Assembly: GCF_008629685.1 (NCBI RefSeq) | Contig: NZ_VWSF01000032.1 | Coordinates: 1 to 60,169 of the forward strand | DNA length: 60,169 nt | Source: Adhaeribacter rhizoryzae | GTDB taxonomy: Bacteria; Bacteroidota; Bacteroidia; Cytophagales; Hymenobacteraceae | Direction: 5' to 3' | Shown: positions 53,896 to 60,169 of the stretch, in pieces | Layout: each line of letters starts with the position of its first letter | Position numbering within the stretch: the first letter of the stretch is position 1 | Position numbers and translations under genes: made by a program | The notes under the pieces: generated by a model | The model's input: the letters and a program-made list of their open reading frames with translations, nothing else | Databases searched by the model: none | Told to the model about the DNA's origin: nothing

Positions 53896-54882
53896 TTACA
53901 GCACAATTCGCAGTTCAAAATGCATCCACTGGTGCTTGCGGGCATCTTTAAACTCGGGGCTTAGCCAAACCACAGAACTTTCGAAACTAATGCCGCCGTA
54001 GGCACCTACTAAGCCGGCTGTTTTCTGTAAAAGCGCGCGCGAAATTAAATTGGCCGACATGGTATACGGGTTGTGCTGGTTAAGTAAACCACCCTGCAAG
54101 GTAGCATTGTAGCCCACCAGTTTACCGGTTACACCGCCTTTGGCATAAAACTGAAACTTCTGCAGGCCCTGCCGGTTTTCGCGGGAGGTAATGCCCAGGT
54201 TCTGAAAATAAGGATTCATTTTACCGGCCCGCATCAATAACCCGCCCGCAGCCCCGGTATATAAAGTACCCACCGAAGCGCCGGCGTTGCCCATTAATTC
54301 CAGCACCCGGCCAATACCCAGCAACTGTTTTTCCAGGGTAGCTTCGTAGCCCAATATTAAATCGTTTTGCAGTTGGTTATCCCAACCCAGGGGTTTCGGC
54401 GAATCGAGGAGTTCGTGGGCTTTGGTTTGCAACTGCTTGGCACCGGCGGCCGGCCCTAACAACCCAATCTGCAACCCGGCGGTAAGCCGCTGTTTTTTAA
54501 TGGGGTTATTAGAAATTAAATATTGGTTCGCGTAAATATAACCGGCATAAGGCCGATCGCCGTAGCGAATATTGGGGTCTAATATTTTTAAAGGCGTAAA
54601 GGTATCGAACCGAATTTGCAGGCCGTGGTAACGCATAGCACCGGCTTGGCGCAGCAATATTTTATTTACCGGCGATTTTGCAAAACCCGGGTGTACCAGG
54701 TTCAGGCCCAAGCCCTGGGTAAAATAATAATCGGTCCGGAAAGTGGCATCGTTGGCGAAAATACCGGCAATTATTTTATCGTGGCTGCGGGTACTATCGG
54801 GGGCAGTAAAAATGGCGGCTTTTACCAACGTAGTCAGCAAAAAACAAGCGAACAAGAAAACAAATCTTAAAAGCGGTATCAA
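53896..54882 (-). CDS. LpxR-like outer-membrane lipid A deacylase (DUF2219)
   Basis: 328 residues with a signal peptide (1-22). The LpxR signature is present: a TDYYFTQGLGLNLVHPGF region with the conserved FTQG, the GDRPYAGYIYANQY block (DRPYAG), and the closing beta-strands of a barrel (WMHFELRIVL). LpxR removes 3'-acyloxyacyl chains from lipid A in a calcium-dependent way; activity here is inferred from family only. TTG start at 54882. Monocistronic. Confidence 0.85.
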   Translation of the reverse strand: MIPLLRFVFLFACFLLTTLVKAAIFTAPDSTRSHDKIIAGIFANDATFRTDYYFTQGLGLNLVHPGFAKSPVNKILLRQAGAMRYHGLQIRFDTFTPLKILDPNIRYGDRPYAGYIYANQYLISNNPIKKQRLTAGLQIGLLGPAAGAKQLQTKAHELLDSPKPLGWDNQLQNDLILGYEATLEKQLLGIGRVLELMGNAGASVGTLYTGAAGGLLMRAGKMNPYFQNLGITSRENRQGLQKFQFYAKGGVTGKLVGYNATLQGGLLNQHNPYTMSANLISRALLQKTAGLVGAYGGISFESSVVWLSPEFKDARKHQWMHFELRIVL

Positions 54883-54968
54883 ATTAAAAGTTAAATGGTA
54901 AGCCGAGGCAAGTTATACGACGTTCCGGAATTATTTATCGTATAGCAACTATAAACCTATATTTTATT

Positions 54969-55469
54969 ATGTTCCAGAATAATCAACATTATATACATCC
55001 GGGTCACCAGGTAGTTCAGGACGAAAGATTGCGCTGGATAGAAATGGTGTCGCGGTTTATGGATAGCCAGTTCCGGTTGCCGGGCACAAATTTCCGGTTT
55101 GGCCTCGATCCTATCCTGAGCTTTATACCTTTTGGCGGCAGTGCGGCCAGTTTTGCTGTTTCGGCCGGTTTATTGGTTACCATGTTTAAATACGGAGTAA
55201 GCCGCAAAGTTTTAATTATGATGCTGGGTAACCTGGTGCTGGATGCCTTAATTGGCAGTATTCCGGTTATTGGTACTTTATTCGACTTTGTGTACAAAGC
55301 TAACCAGCGCAACGTATCGCTGTTGCGCAAACATTACCAGGCAGGCAAGTACCAGGGCAGCGGCAGTGGCTTACTGGCTACTATAATTATTGTGTTATTT
55401 TTATTGTTAGTCCTTATTATTTACGGCACCTGGCAGTTAATGCAGTACCTAATTGGGCTGGTATGGTAA
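54969..55469 (+). CDS. DUF4112 membrane protein
   Basis: 166 residues; DUF4112 pattern: WIEMVSRFMDSQFRLPGTNFRFGLDPILSFIPFGGSAASFAVS, the VLIMMLGNLVLDALIGSIPVIGTLFDFVYKANQRNVSLLRKH core, and a C-terminal TM helix (about 137-160). Function unknown in the family. ATG start. Divergent from the LpxR-like gene with 86 bases between, convergent with the DUF2939 gene beyond a shared terminator. Confidence 0.9.
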   Translation: MFQNNQHYIHPGHQVVQDERLRWIEMVSRFMDSQFRLPGTNFRFGLDPILSFIPFGGSAASFAVSAGLLVTMFKYGVSRKVLIMMLGNLVLDALIGSIPVIGTLFDFVYKANQRNVSLLRKHYQAGKYQGSGSGLLATIIIVLFLLLVLIIYGTWQLMQYLIGLVW

Positions 55470-55481
55470 ATAAATAATCAA

Positions 55482-55507
55482 ATAAAAGGCTCCCGAGAGC
55501 CTTTTAT
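55482..55507. terminator. Bidirectional terminator
   Basis: An 11-bp stem (ATAAAAGGCTC and GAGCCTTTTAT) with the 4-base loop CCGA between the convergent DUF4112 and DUF2939 genes. Confidence 0.88.
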
Positions 55508-55520
55508 TTTGTTTTCTGGT

Positions 55521-56147
55521 TTAGCGTAAATGGAGCTTGCTGGCGAGCCGTTGCTTTTGGAGCCGGGAAGTATGTTTCAGCAATTCGCCGGTATTGGCAA
55601 GTTCCGTTACTTGCCAGTAATCGCCTTTATCTTCCATTTTAACTTCCAGCACCAACGTAGTATCGTAGCGGGGTTGGGTAAACTCTAAACCTACTAAAGC
55701 AATTTCGCCTTGTTCGTTCACGTATTTTACGCCTTTAAAAGCAGCGCTGTCGCTTACCACTTTGTGCCACAACCCCGACAAGGAAATATCAACTTTTTTG
55801 CGGGGTGCATTCGGGTCTTTTTTAAAATCGCCGGTTTCTACGTATTTCTGAATTTCGTTGCCTGCTACCTGGGCCAGTTGGGGTTTCATAAACCGGAGCA
55901 CTTGTTTGGTAACTAAACTGCCGGGATTAAGCGCACTTAATAAACTTTGGTGCGCCGCCAGTTGGTCTACCAAACTGCCGGTTACCCGCTCTATGTTCAC
56001 AAATTTTTCGAACTCCGCCATATCATGATCTTGCAAAGCTTCGTGCGCCTGCAACAACGAATATTTAGGACTCTGCACAAAACTGCGGTAGTACAAAAAA
56101 CCACCCACCAACGCCAATAATACCACAATAATTAAAACTTTTTTCAT
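55521..56147 (-). CDS. DUF2939 protein
   Basis: 208 residues: one N-terminal TM anchor (about 4-19) and a soluble extracytoplasmic domain of the DUF2939 type (YSLLQAHEALQDHDMAEFEKFVNIERV). The basic C terminus is unremarkable. Function unknown; members often sit in small clusters of membrane proteins. ATG start. Confidence 0.85.
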   Translation of the reverse strand: MKKVLIIVVLLALVGGFLYYRSFVQSPKYSLLQAHEALQDHDMAEFEKFVNIERVTGSLVDQLAAHQSLLSALNPGSLVTKQVLRFMKPQLAQVAGNEIQKYVETGDFKKDPNAPRKKVDISLSGLWHKVVSDSAAFKGVKYVNEQGEIALVGLEFTQPRYDTTLVLEVKMEDKGDYWQVTELANTGELLKHTSRLQKQRLASKLHLR

Positions 56148-56687
56148 GCACGTAGCTTACTTAATTTATTCTTTTCAGACAAAACTAACCTAACGCCTTC
56201 TTTTTTGCAATAGGCGGCTGGCGGTTACAAAACCGGGCTTCTAAAATATTTTTTCTGGCCGAGGCAACCCTTTGGCCTCGCATCTGCTCTTATAGAAAAA
56301 CCAAGTGTAACAAACCTGGACAAGGTGTTCTGAAACCGGACACTTTCTTACATAGAAACAGGCCATGTTTAACACATAAAATGCTGCAATTTAGCTATTT
56401 AGCTTTATGGCACAGCAATTGAATTAAAAAGAATACCTAGGTTAACCCGCATAAAATATTAAACTATGAAAATGCCCGATTTAAATACTTACCCAATGCC
56501 AGCTTTAAAGCAGCTATTACCCGCCAGCCTCCCGAACCTAATAAAAGCACCCAATTTTATCCTGCACCCACGAACGGTTACAAGCGCGCTTGCCCTTTAA
56601 ATATTTGCCGCTGCCACTAACCGTTTACCTCAACTTAAATCACAAGCTTAGTTCTAAAATTAACTCTAATAAAAATTTAAATACATT
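56148..56687. other. Intergenic region without recognised gene
   Basis: 540 bases. A 44-codon frame at 56466-56600 (MKMPDLNTYPMPALKQ...) is open but has no family resemblance, and I do not call it. No terminator, repeat or RNA gene was recognised. Confidence 0.55.
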
Positions 56688-56892
56688 ATGTTAGCTGTTG
56701 TAATTACCATTCTGTTAGGAACCCTGCTGGAATTAGCCTTATTTGGCTGCTGTTACTTCTTTTTTCGTCGGTTTAAAACCTTTAGGTTCAACTATTTCCA
56801 AACAGCAGAATAAATACTTTATAATATTCTTTTTTAGTTTATTGCTTTTGCTGGTATTAATGGTTTTGGGCGCCGCTTTCCTTAACCTTTAA
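56688..56892 (+). pseudogene. Small two-helix membrane protein, frameshifted at a T6 run
   Basis: From an ATG at 56688, 41 codons run to a stop at 56811-56813: a TM helix (MLAVVITILLGTLLELALFG) and a basic tail. In the +1 frame from the TTTTTT run (near 56758-56764) onward the sequence reads a plausible GLKPLGSTISKQQNKYF loop and a second TM helix (FFFSLLLLLVLMVLGAAFLNL) to a stop at 56892. Joining the two gives a protein of about 66 residues with two helices, so one base has probably been gained in the T run, or this is a sequencing error or programmed shift. It lies upstream of blaI on the same strand; no family recognised. Confidence 0.4.
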
Positions 56893-56976
56893 TACCTTTT
56901 TATTTTCCTGTCGGCCCGCCAAAATATTGCCACCTCAACCATATTTGCCACTTTAGCCAGCATTTAAAAAACTAAC

Positions 56977-57022
56977 TACGAAAATATTCGTAATTAAATT
57001 TGCAACTACGAAATATTTCGTA
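56977..57022 (+). promoter_or_regulatory. Two BlaI-type operators upstream of blaI
   Basis: The palindrome TACGAAATATTTCGTA at 57007-57022 is perfect; a second copy TACGAAAATATTCGTA at 56977-56992 keeps both 6-base arms. Their centres are 30 bases apart (about three turns). They fit the dyad operators bound by BlaI/MecI-type dimers, and the downstream regulator gene itself is of that family, so autoregulation is likely. Confidence 0.75.
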
Positions 57023-57030
57023 TATATTTA
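56999..57030 (+). promoter_or_regulatory. Promoter of blaI-blaR1
   Basis: TTTG at 56999-57002 and TATATTTA at 57023-57030 (7 of 8 to TAnnTTTG), separated by 20 bases. The perfect operator occupies the spacer, so a bound repressor would block RNA polymerase. The start codon is at 57057. Confidence 0.6.
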
Positions 57031-57056
57031 TCTTAAACTGGTAAATATCTTTTTAT

Positions 57057-57446
57057 ATGGCTGATGCACAACCTTTAAAACCCACCGATGCCGAACTGGA
57101 AGTACTCCAGGTGCTCTGGCAAAATGGCCCTTCTACCGTACGGTTTGTAAACGACGAACTAAATAAAACCAAAGAAGTGGGCTACACCACCACCCTTAAA
57201 ATTATGCAGCTCATGACGGAAAAGAATATGGTTCGGCGCGATGAAAGTAACCGCTCGCACGTGTACGAACCCTTGTTAAAAGAAGAAGCTACGCAAAAGC
57301 ACTTGCTGGATAAGTTTTTAGATTCGGCTTTCCGGGGCTCCGCTTCCCGGCTGGTGATGCAAGCCCTGGGCAACCACCAAACCACTCCCGAAGAACTAAA
57401 CCAAATACGTGATCTTTTAAATAAACTGGAAGGAGGCACCAAATGA
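57057..57446 (+). CDS. blaI: BlaI/MecI/CopY-family transcriptional repressor
   Basis: 129 residues; a winged-helix DNA-binding domain (PTDAELEVLQVLWQNGPSTVRFVNDELNK, then GYTTTLKIMQLMTEKNMVRRDE) and a short C-terminal dimerisation helix. In the BlaI model the protein is cut when the partner M56 protease is activated. Two dyad operators just upstream suggest it represses its own operon. The stop overlaps the next start (ATGA). No beta-lactamase gene is in the window, so targets may be elsewhere. Confidence 0.95.
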   Translation: MADAQPLKPTDAELEVLQVLWQNGPSTVRFVNDELNKTKEVGYTTTLKIMQLMTEKNMVRRDESNRSHVYEPLLKEEATQKHLLDKFLDSAFRGSASRLVMQALGNHQTTPEELNQIRDLLNKLEGGTK

Positions 57447-59431
57447 ATTACCTACCCGAATTCCTGGCTCCGGCTCTCACCAAAGCCCTGGGCTGGACAA
57501 TTTTGCACTCTATGTGGCAAAGTATCTTAATTGCAGTACTGTTAAGCGTAGCCATGCTCTTGCTGCACCGGCAAAGTTCGCGTTTGCGTTACCGGGTAGC
57601 CATTGGGGCTTTATTCCTGAACCTGGCCGCAGCCTTCATTACTTTTAGTTATTATTATCAGAGCAATCCGGCAAATGCTGGTTTACAGGCCGCAATAACA
57701 CCAACTACTTCTTATCTTTCGTCACAACCCGCTGAAGTGAATAATTTTAGTCTGCTAACAGTAGCAAGCGAATATTTTGCGGCGCATTTGCCTTTACTCG
57801 TAAGTTTGTGGCTATTGGGTATGGCTTTGATGTTGCTACGCTTTATTGGCGGTTTGGCTTACCTGCAACGGCTGAAATCTTATAAAACCACACCGGCACC
57901 CAACCAATGGCAAAACCGCCTGCACCAACTTAGCCAGGAACTAAAAATTAAGAAAGTAATTTGGTTGGCCGAATCGGCGTTGGTACAAACACCTTTGGTA
58001 ATTGGCTATTTTAAACCAATTATTTTGCTGCCCTTGGGCACTATTTCGGAGTTACCGGTGGCCCAGATAGAAGCTATTCTGGCCCACGAACTGGCCCACC
58101 TTAAACGCCACGATTATTTCTTTAATCTATTGCAATCTTTAACCGAAATAATATTCTTTTACCACCCGGCTATCTGGTGGATAAGCGATTACGTGCGCAT
58201 TGAACGGGAAAACTGCTGCGACGATTTGGCCGTGGCCATTTGCGGCGATTCGCTGGCTTACGCCCGCGCATTGGCTAACCTGGCCGAAAGAACACCCCGT
58301 ACGCCCGGTTTAGCGCTGGCCTTTGCCGGCAAAGATGGTTCGCTGCTGGCCCGCATTCGCCGCCTGGTACAGCAACCCGGCTCGCACCCTTCCTTTACCG
58401 ATGGTTTTGTAGCCGCCACGGTGTTGTTGTTATGCCTTACTTTTCTTTCGGCAACGGCGCTGGCTAATTTAAAACCCGCGCCTCCAGCTTTTTTACCCGC
58501 TAGTACTATTCAATCGGTGCCCAAAAAACTGGTACACCTGAATTTCTCTAATAATATTATTCCCGTACAGGATTCTGTACCAGCAACCTCCGACCTGGTT
58601 ATTGTTAAAAATAAAAAAGGTAAAGTAACCGAGGTGTTTGTAGATGGCCAGAAAGTACCCAAAGACAAGCTTCCCGAATATGCCGGGCGCATCGAACAAG
58701 CCTTAGAAAATCAACGAAAAGGCAAAAATATAGCGCTAAGCGAAACCGAAACCCTCCGGAAAGCCGATGCCGCAGTGGCCAGGTTAAACCAGCCGCCTTT
58801 AGCACCGGTAATAGCGCCTCCGGCTCCGCCTATTCCGCCACCCGTGTCCGTACCCGATCCGGCCGAACCAGTTAAGCCGGTAAAACCGGTTAAGCCGGCC
58901 AAACCAGCTAAACCAGCCCTTGTACCGGCTGCTCCTAAAGGCGCTGCTGTTCCGGCCAAAGGTTTTTTCTACGAAGGCGATTTTTTTGCTTTTGCCAATG
59001 ATTCTATGTTTTCTAAGTTGGCAATTAATTTAAATTTCGATTCTACTTTTAAAACACTCGAAAAGACTTTGCAGCTACAGGAAGAACAGTTCCGGAAACA
59101 CGAAATCGTGCTACAAAACCAGCTTGCAACCATAAATAGTAAACACAATTCTTTGCAATTAGAGAAGCTGACTAAAGAACACGCAAAATTAGCCGCCGAA
59201 CACGCAAAAATGGCTAAAGAACACGCTGCCGGCATGGAAAAGCTAATTGCCGAATTAAAAAAGGAAGGGCTCTATAAAGAAGGTAAAAACCGCCAAATAT
59301 TATTTAACAATGATGGGCTTTATATTGATGGCCAAAAGCAATCCTATAAAATTTACCAGAAATATAAGAAGTACCTCCCCGAACCCGATAAAAAAACAAC
59401 CGAGCAGTGGATGGAATATAATAAAAATTAA
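57443..59431 (+). CDS. M56-family (BlaR1-like) membrane metalloprotease, atypical C terminus
   Basis: 662 residues: about four N-terminal TM helices, then a zinc metalloprotease core with HELAHLKRHD (HExxH at 215-219) and the downstream IRIEREN-type Glu (third ligand). A TM helix (about 330-345) follows, then an extracytoplasmic region that differs from classic BlaR1: no penicillin-sensor domain (no SxxK), instead a Pro-rich linker with tandem Pro-Val/Ala-Lys repeats (about 450-500) and an EHAKLAAEHAKMAKEHA-type coiled coil, ending in an EQWMEYNKN tail. The ligand is unknown. It overlaps blaI by 4 bases. Confidence 0.88.
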   Translation: MNYLPEFLAPALTKALGWTILHSMWQSILIAVLLSVAMLLLHRQSSRLRYRVAIGALFLNLAAAFITFSYYYQSNPANAGLQAAITPTTSYLSSQPAEVNNFSLLTVASEYFAAHLPLLVSLWLLGMALMLLRFIGGLAYLQRLKSYKTTPAPNQWQNRLHQLSQELKIKKVIWLAESALVQTPLVIGYFKPIILLPLGTISELPVAQIEAILAHELAHLKRHDYFFNLLQSLTEIIFFYHPAIWWISDYVRIERENCCDDLAVAICGDSLAYARALANLAERTPRTPGLALAFAGKDGSLLARIRRLVQQPGSHPSFTDGFVAATVLLLCLTFLSATALANLKPAPPAFLPASTIQSVPKKLVHLNFSNNIIPVQDSVPATSDLVIVKNKKGKVTEVFVDGQKVPKDKLPEYAGRIEQALENQRKGKNIALSETETLRKADAAVARLNQPPLAPVIAPPAPPIPPPVSVPDPAEPVKPVKPVKPAKPAKPALVPAAPKGAAVPAKGFFYEGDFFAFANDSMFSKLAINLNFDSTFKTLEKTLQLQEEQFRKHEIVLQNQLATINSKHNSLQLEKLTKEHAKLAAEHAKMAKEHAAGMEKLIAELKKEGLYKEGKNRQILFNNDGLYIDGQKQSYKIYQKYKKYLPEPDKKTTEQWMEYNKN

Positions 59432-59451
59432 TTCCAAAATAACAGCGTAGC

Positions 59452-59478
59452 AAAAAGAGAGGCCAGTCCTCTCTTTTT
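59452..59478 (+). terminator. Rho-independent terminator after blaR1
   Basis: AAAAAGAGAGG/CCTCTCTTTTT stem with a 5-base loop and continuing T run, 21 bases past the stop codon. Confidence 0.9.
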
Positions 59479-59521
59479 TATTTTAGGCTGATTATAGCGC
59501 TAAACTTATACAATTTAAATT

Positions 59522-60169
59522 ATCAATATTCCATAGGAAGGCTGAATAGGCATTACTTTAAAGTATAGGTTCTTTGTTGTCTATTCAGGGCTCTTTGGTA
59601 TTAAGTGGTACTTCTGCGGCCTTTCTAGCTTGTGCCGGTGCAGCTTTTCTGCTGGAGGTGTTTAACCCTTCCGCCCTCCGGGCACCTTCCCTAAATTAGG
59701 GCTACGATTAGGACACAAATTTTTGGGCCAGGGTCCACCCGTGCAAGATATGCTGGAAGTAATTCCAACCGCGCAAAAGGGTAATCACCCCCGCCTGCTT
59801 TTCGTGGGGTTTCCACCCGCCTAATCTGGCTATTATCCAGTAGCACCATTGTAAAGAGTCTTGGGGGTAAGGATTCCGCTGCTTGGCTGTTTTTCCTTCA
59901 TAGCGTTTTTGTAAAGCCTGCAGACAAGCGACTTCCTGCTGGGTAAAGCTTTCTGCCAGCGGCACGGCTTCTTTCTGTTTAGAAGCCAGGTGCAAGAGCA
60001 TTATCTTGCTAGCGGCAAACAAAGCCAGCAGCGTGAGTTGCACTAAAGCTTTGCCGGTTTCTAAATCCAGCAGTTCCACCTGCAAGCCTTTCTGCTTTAA
60101 CAGCCGGAAGACCTGCTCAATGTTCCAGCGTAAACTATACCAGTAGATTAGCTGCTGCGCCTGTTGTTG
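59522..60169 (-). mobile_element. IS4-family insertion sequence, right copy (5' cut by window edge)
   Basis: The inverted partner of the element at the left edge. 59660-60046 matches 387-1 almost exactly; 59522-59659 aligns with 388-528 at about 80%. It extends 123 bases further into the transposase than the left copy. Neither copy shows both ends, so target-site duplications cannot be checked here. Confidence 0.85.
59708..60169 (-). CDS. IS4-family transposase (5' cut by window edge)
   Basis: The last 153 residues of a DDE transposase. The IS4 signature Y-(2)-R-(3)-E-(6)-K is intact at bases 60095-60139 (YSLRWNIEQVFRLLK), giving the catalytic Glu; the rest continues through ARLGGWKP and LLRGWNYFQHILHGW to the stop. 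The frame is open to the window edge, so the gene looks intact as far as visible. The overlapping 112 residues differ from the left copy at one position (Gln for Arg). Confidence 0.92.
   Translation of the reverse strand, partial: QQQAQQLIYWYSLRWNIEQVFRLLKQKGLQVELLDLETGKALVQLTLLALFAASKIMLLHLASKQKEAVPLAESFTQQEVACLQALQKRYEGKTAKQRNPYPQDSLQWCYWIIARLGGWKPHEKQAGVITLLRGWNYFQHILHGWTLAQKFVS

Noticed and set aside
56466-56600. 44-codon frame upstream of the small membrane gene
   Set aside because: No signal, TM helix or family; short enough to be chance.
1-60169. CRISPR array, prophage, toxin-antitoxin or defence island
   Set aside because: No regularly spaced direct repeats, no Cas, phage structural, or known defence proteins were seen in any frame.
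1-60169. tRNA or rRNA genes
   Set aside because: I read through the spacers and saw no tRNA-like or rRNA segment; this was by eye, so a small gene could be missed.

Overview
The window reads as chromosomal DNA of a Bacteroidota bacterium. I infer order Cytophagales, most likely Hymenobacteraceae (Adhaeribacter/Pontibacter-like), from protein content only and without a database search. The evidence is a type IX secretion (T9SS) sorting domain, a PorZ-like protein, SprB-type repeats, FKBP lipoproteins of the GldI type, a CcmE with a Cys haem-ligand motif, GalU/PstSCAB/MreBCD proteins of Bacteroidota character, promoters of the TTTG-N20-TAnnTTTG type, and almost no Shine-Dalgarno sequences (many TTG and GTG starts).

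Both ends of the window lie inside copies of the same IS4-family element in opposite orientation (1-387 on +, 59660-60169 on -, about 99% identical where they overlap). That is what a draft contig looks like when assembly stops at a multicopy IS.

Layout. 0.6-8.4 kb: alpha/beta hydrolase, dxs (isoprenoids), scpA (chromosome segregation), a flippase-like membrane protein, a DUF885 lipoprotein and ndk. 8.7-12.2 kb: an NrnA-type DHH phosphoesterase followed by four tandem FKBP-type prolyl isomerases, all exported. 12.3-16.2 kb: recO, a PorZ-like protein that lacks most of the family's length, tdk, a ferredoxin and a conserved unknown. 16.2-16.8 kb: an AT-rich small module with inverted-repeat flanks. 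16.8-22.5 kb: the rod-shape operon mreB-mreC-mreD-mrdA-rodA on the minus strand. 22.9-25.1 kb: purH and purN. 25.3-30 kb: a PHP-type (CehA/McbA) hydrolase divergent from a Tat-exported DUF2264 protein, then a BamA/TamA-like barrel. 30.1-33.7 kb: UbiA prenyltransferase, cold-shock protein, KdsC, IscX, Isc-type ferredoxin, DUF2520 protein. 33.8-38.9 kb: cytochrome c maturation cluster ccmB-C-D-E-F (no ccmA). 39.2-45.3 kb: phosphate uptake operon, OprP-like porin, pstS-C-A-B and phoU. 45.6-49.4 kb: a DUF2490 protein and a large T9SS-exported SprB-repeat protein, followed by a 1.2 kb gene-free AT-rich stretch. 50.6-52.6 kb: glucuronokinase-like GHMP kinase plus galU, a likely sugar-1-phosphate/UDP-sugar salvage pair. 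52.8-56.1 kb: stand-alone LigD polymerase domain, LpxR-like lipid A deacylase, DUF4112 and DUF2939 proteins. 56.7-59.4 kb: a frameshifted small membrane gene and a BlaI/BlaR1 (M56) regulatory pair with two clear operators.

Most of the window is ordinary housekeeping. The points that most deserve a second look are the truncated PorZ, the tandem FKBP cluster in which two members lack the usual active-site Trp, the plant-like glucuronokinase next to galU, the BlaI operator architecture, two families of palindromic or inverted repeats, and the converted-looking IS4 pair. I found no CRISPR array, rRNA, tRNA, prophage or recognisable defence system, and I do not see a clearly new multi-gene system.
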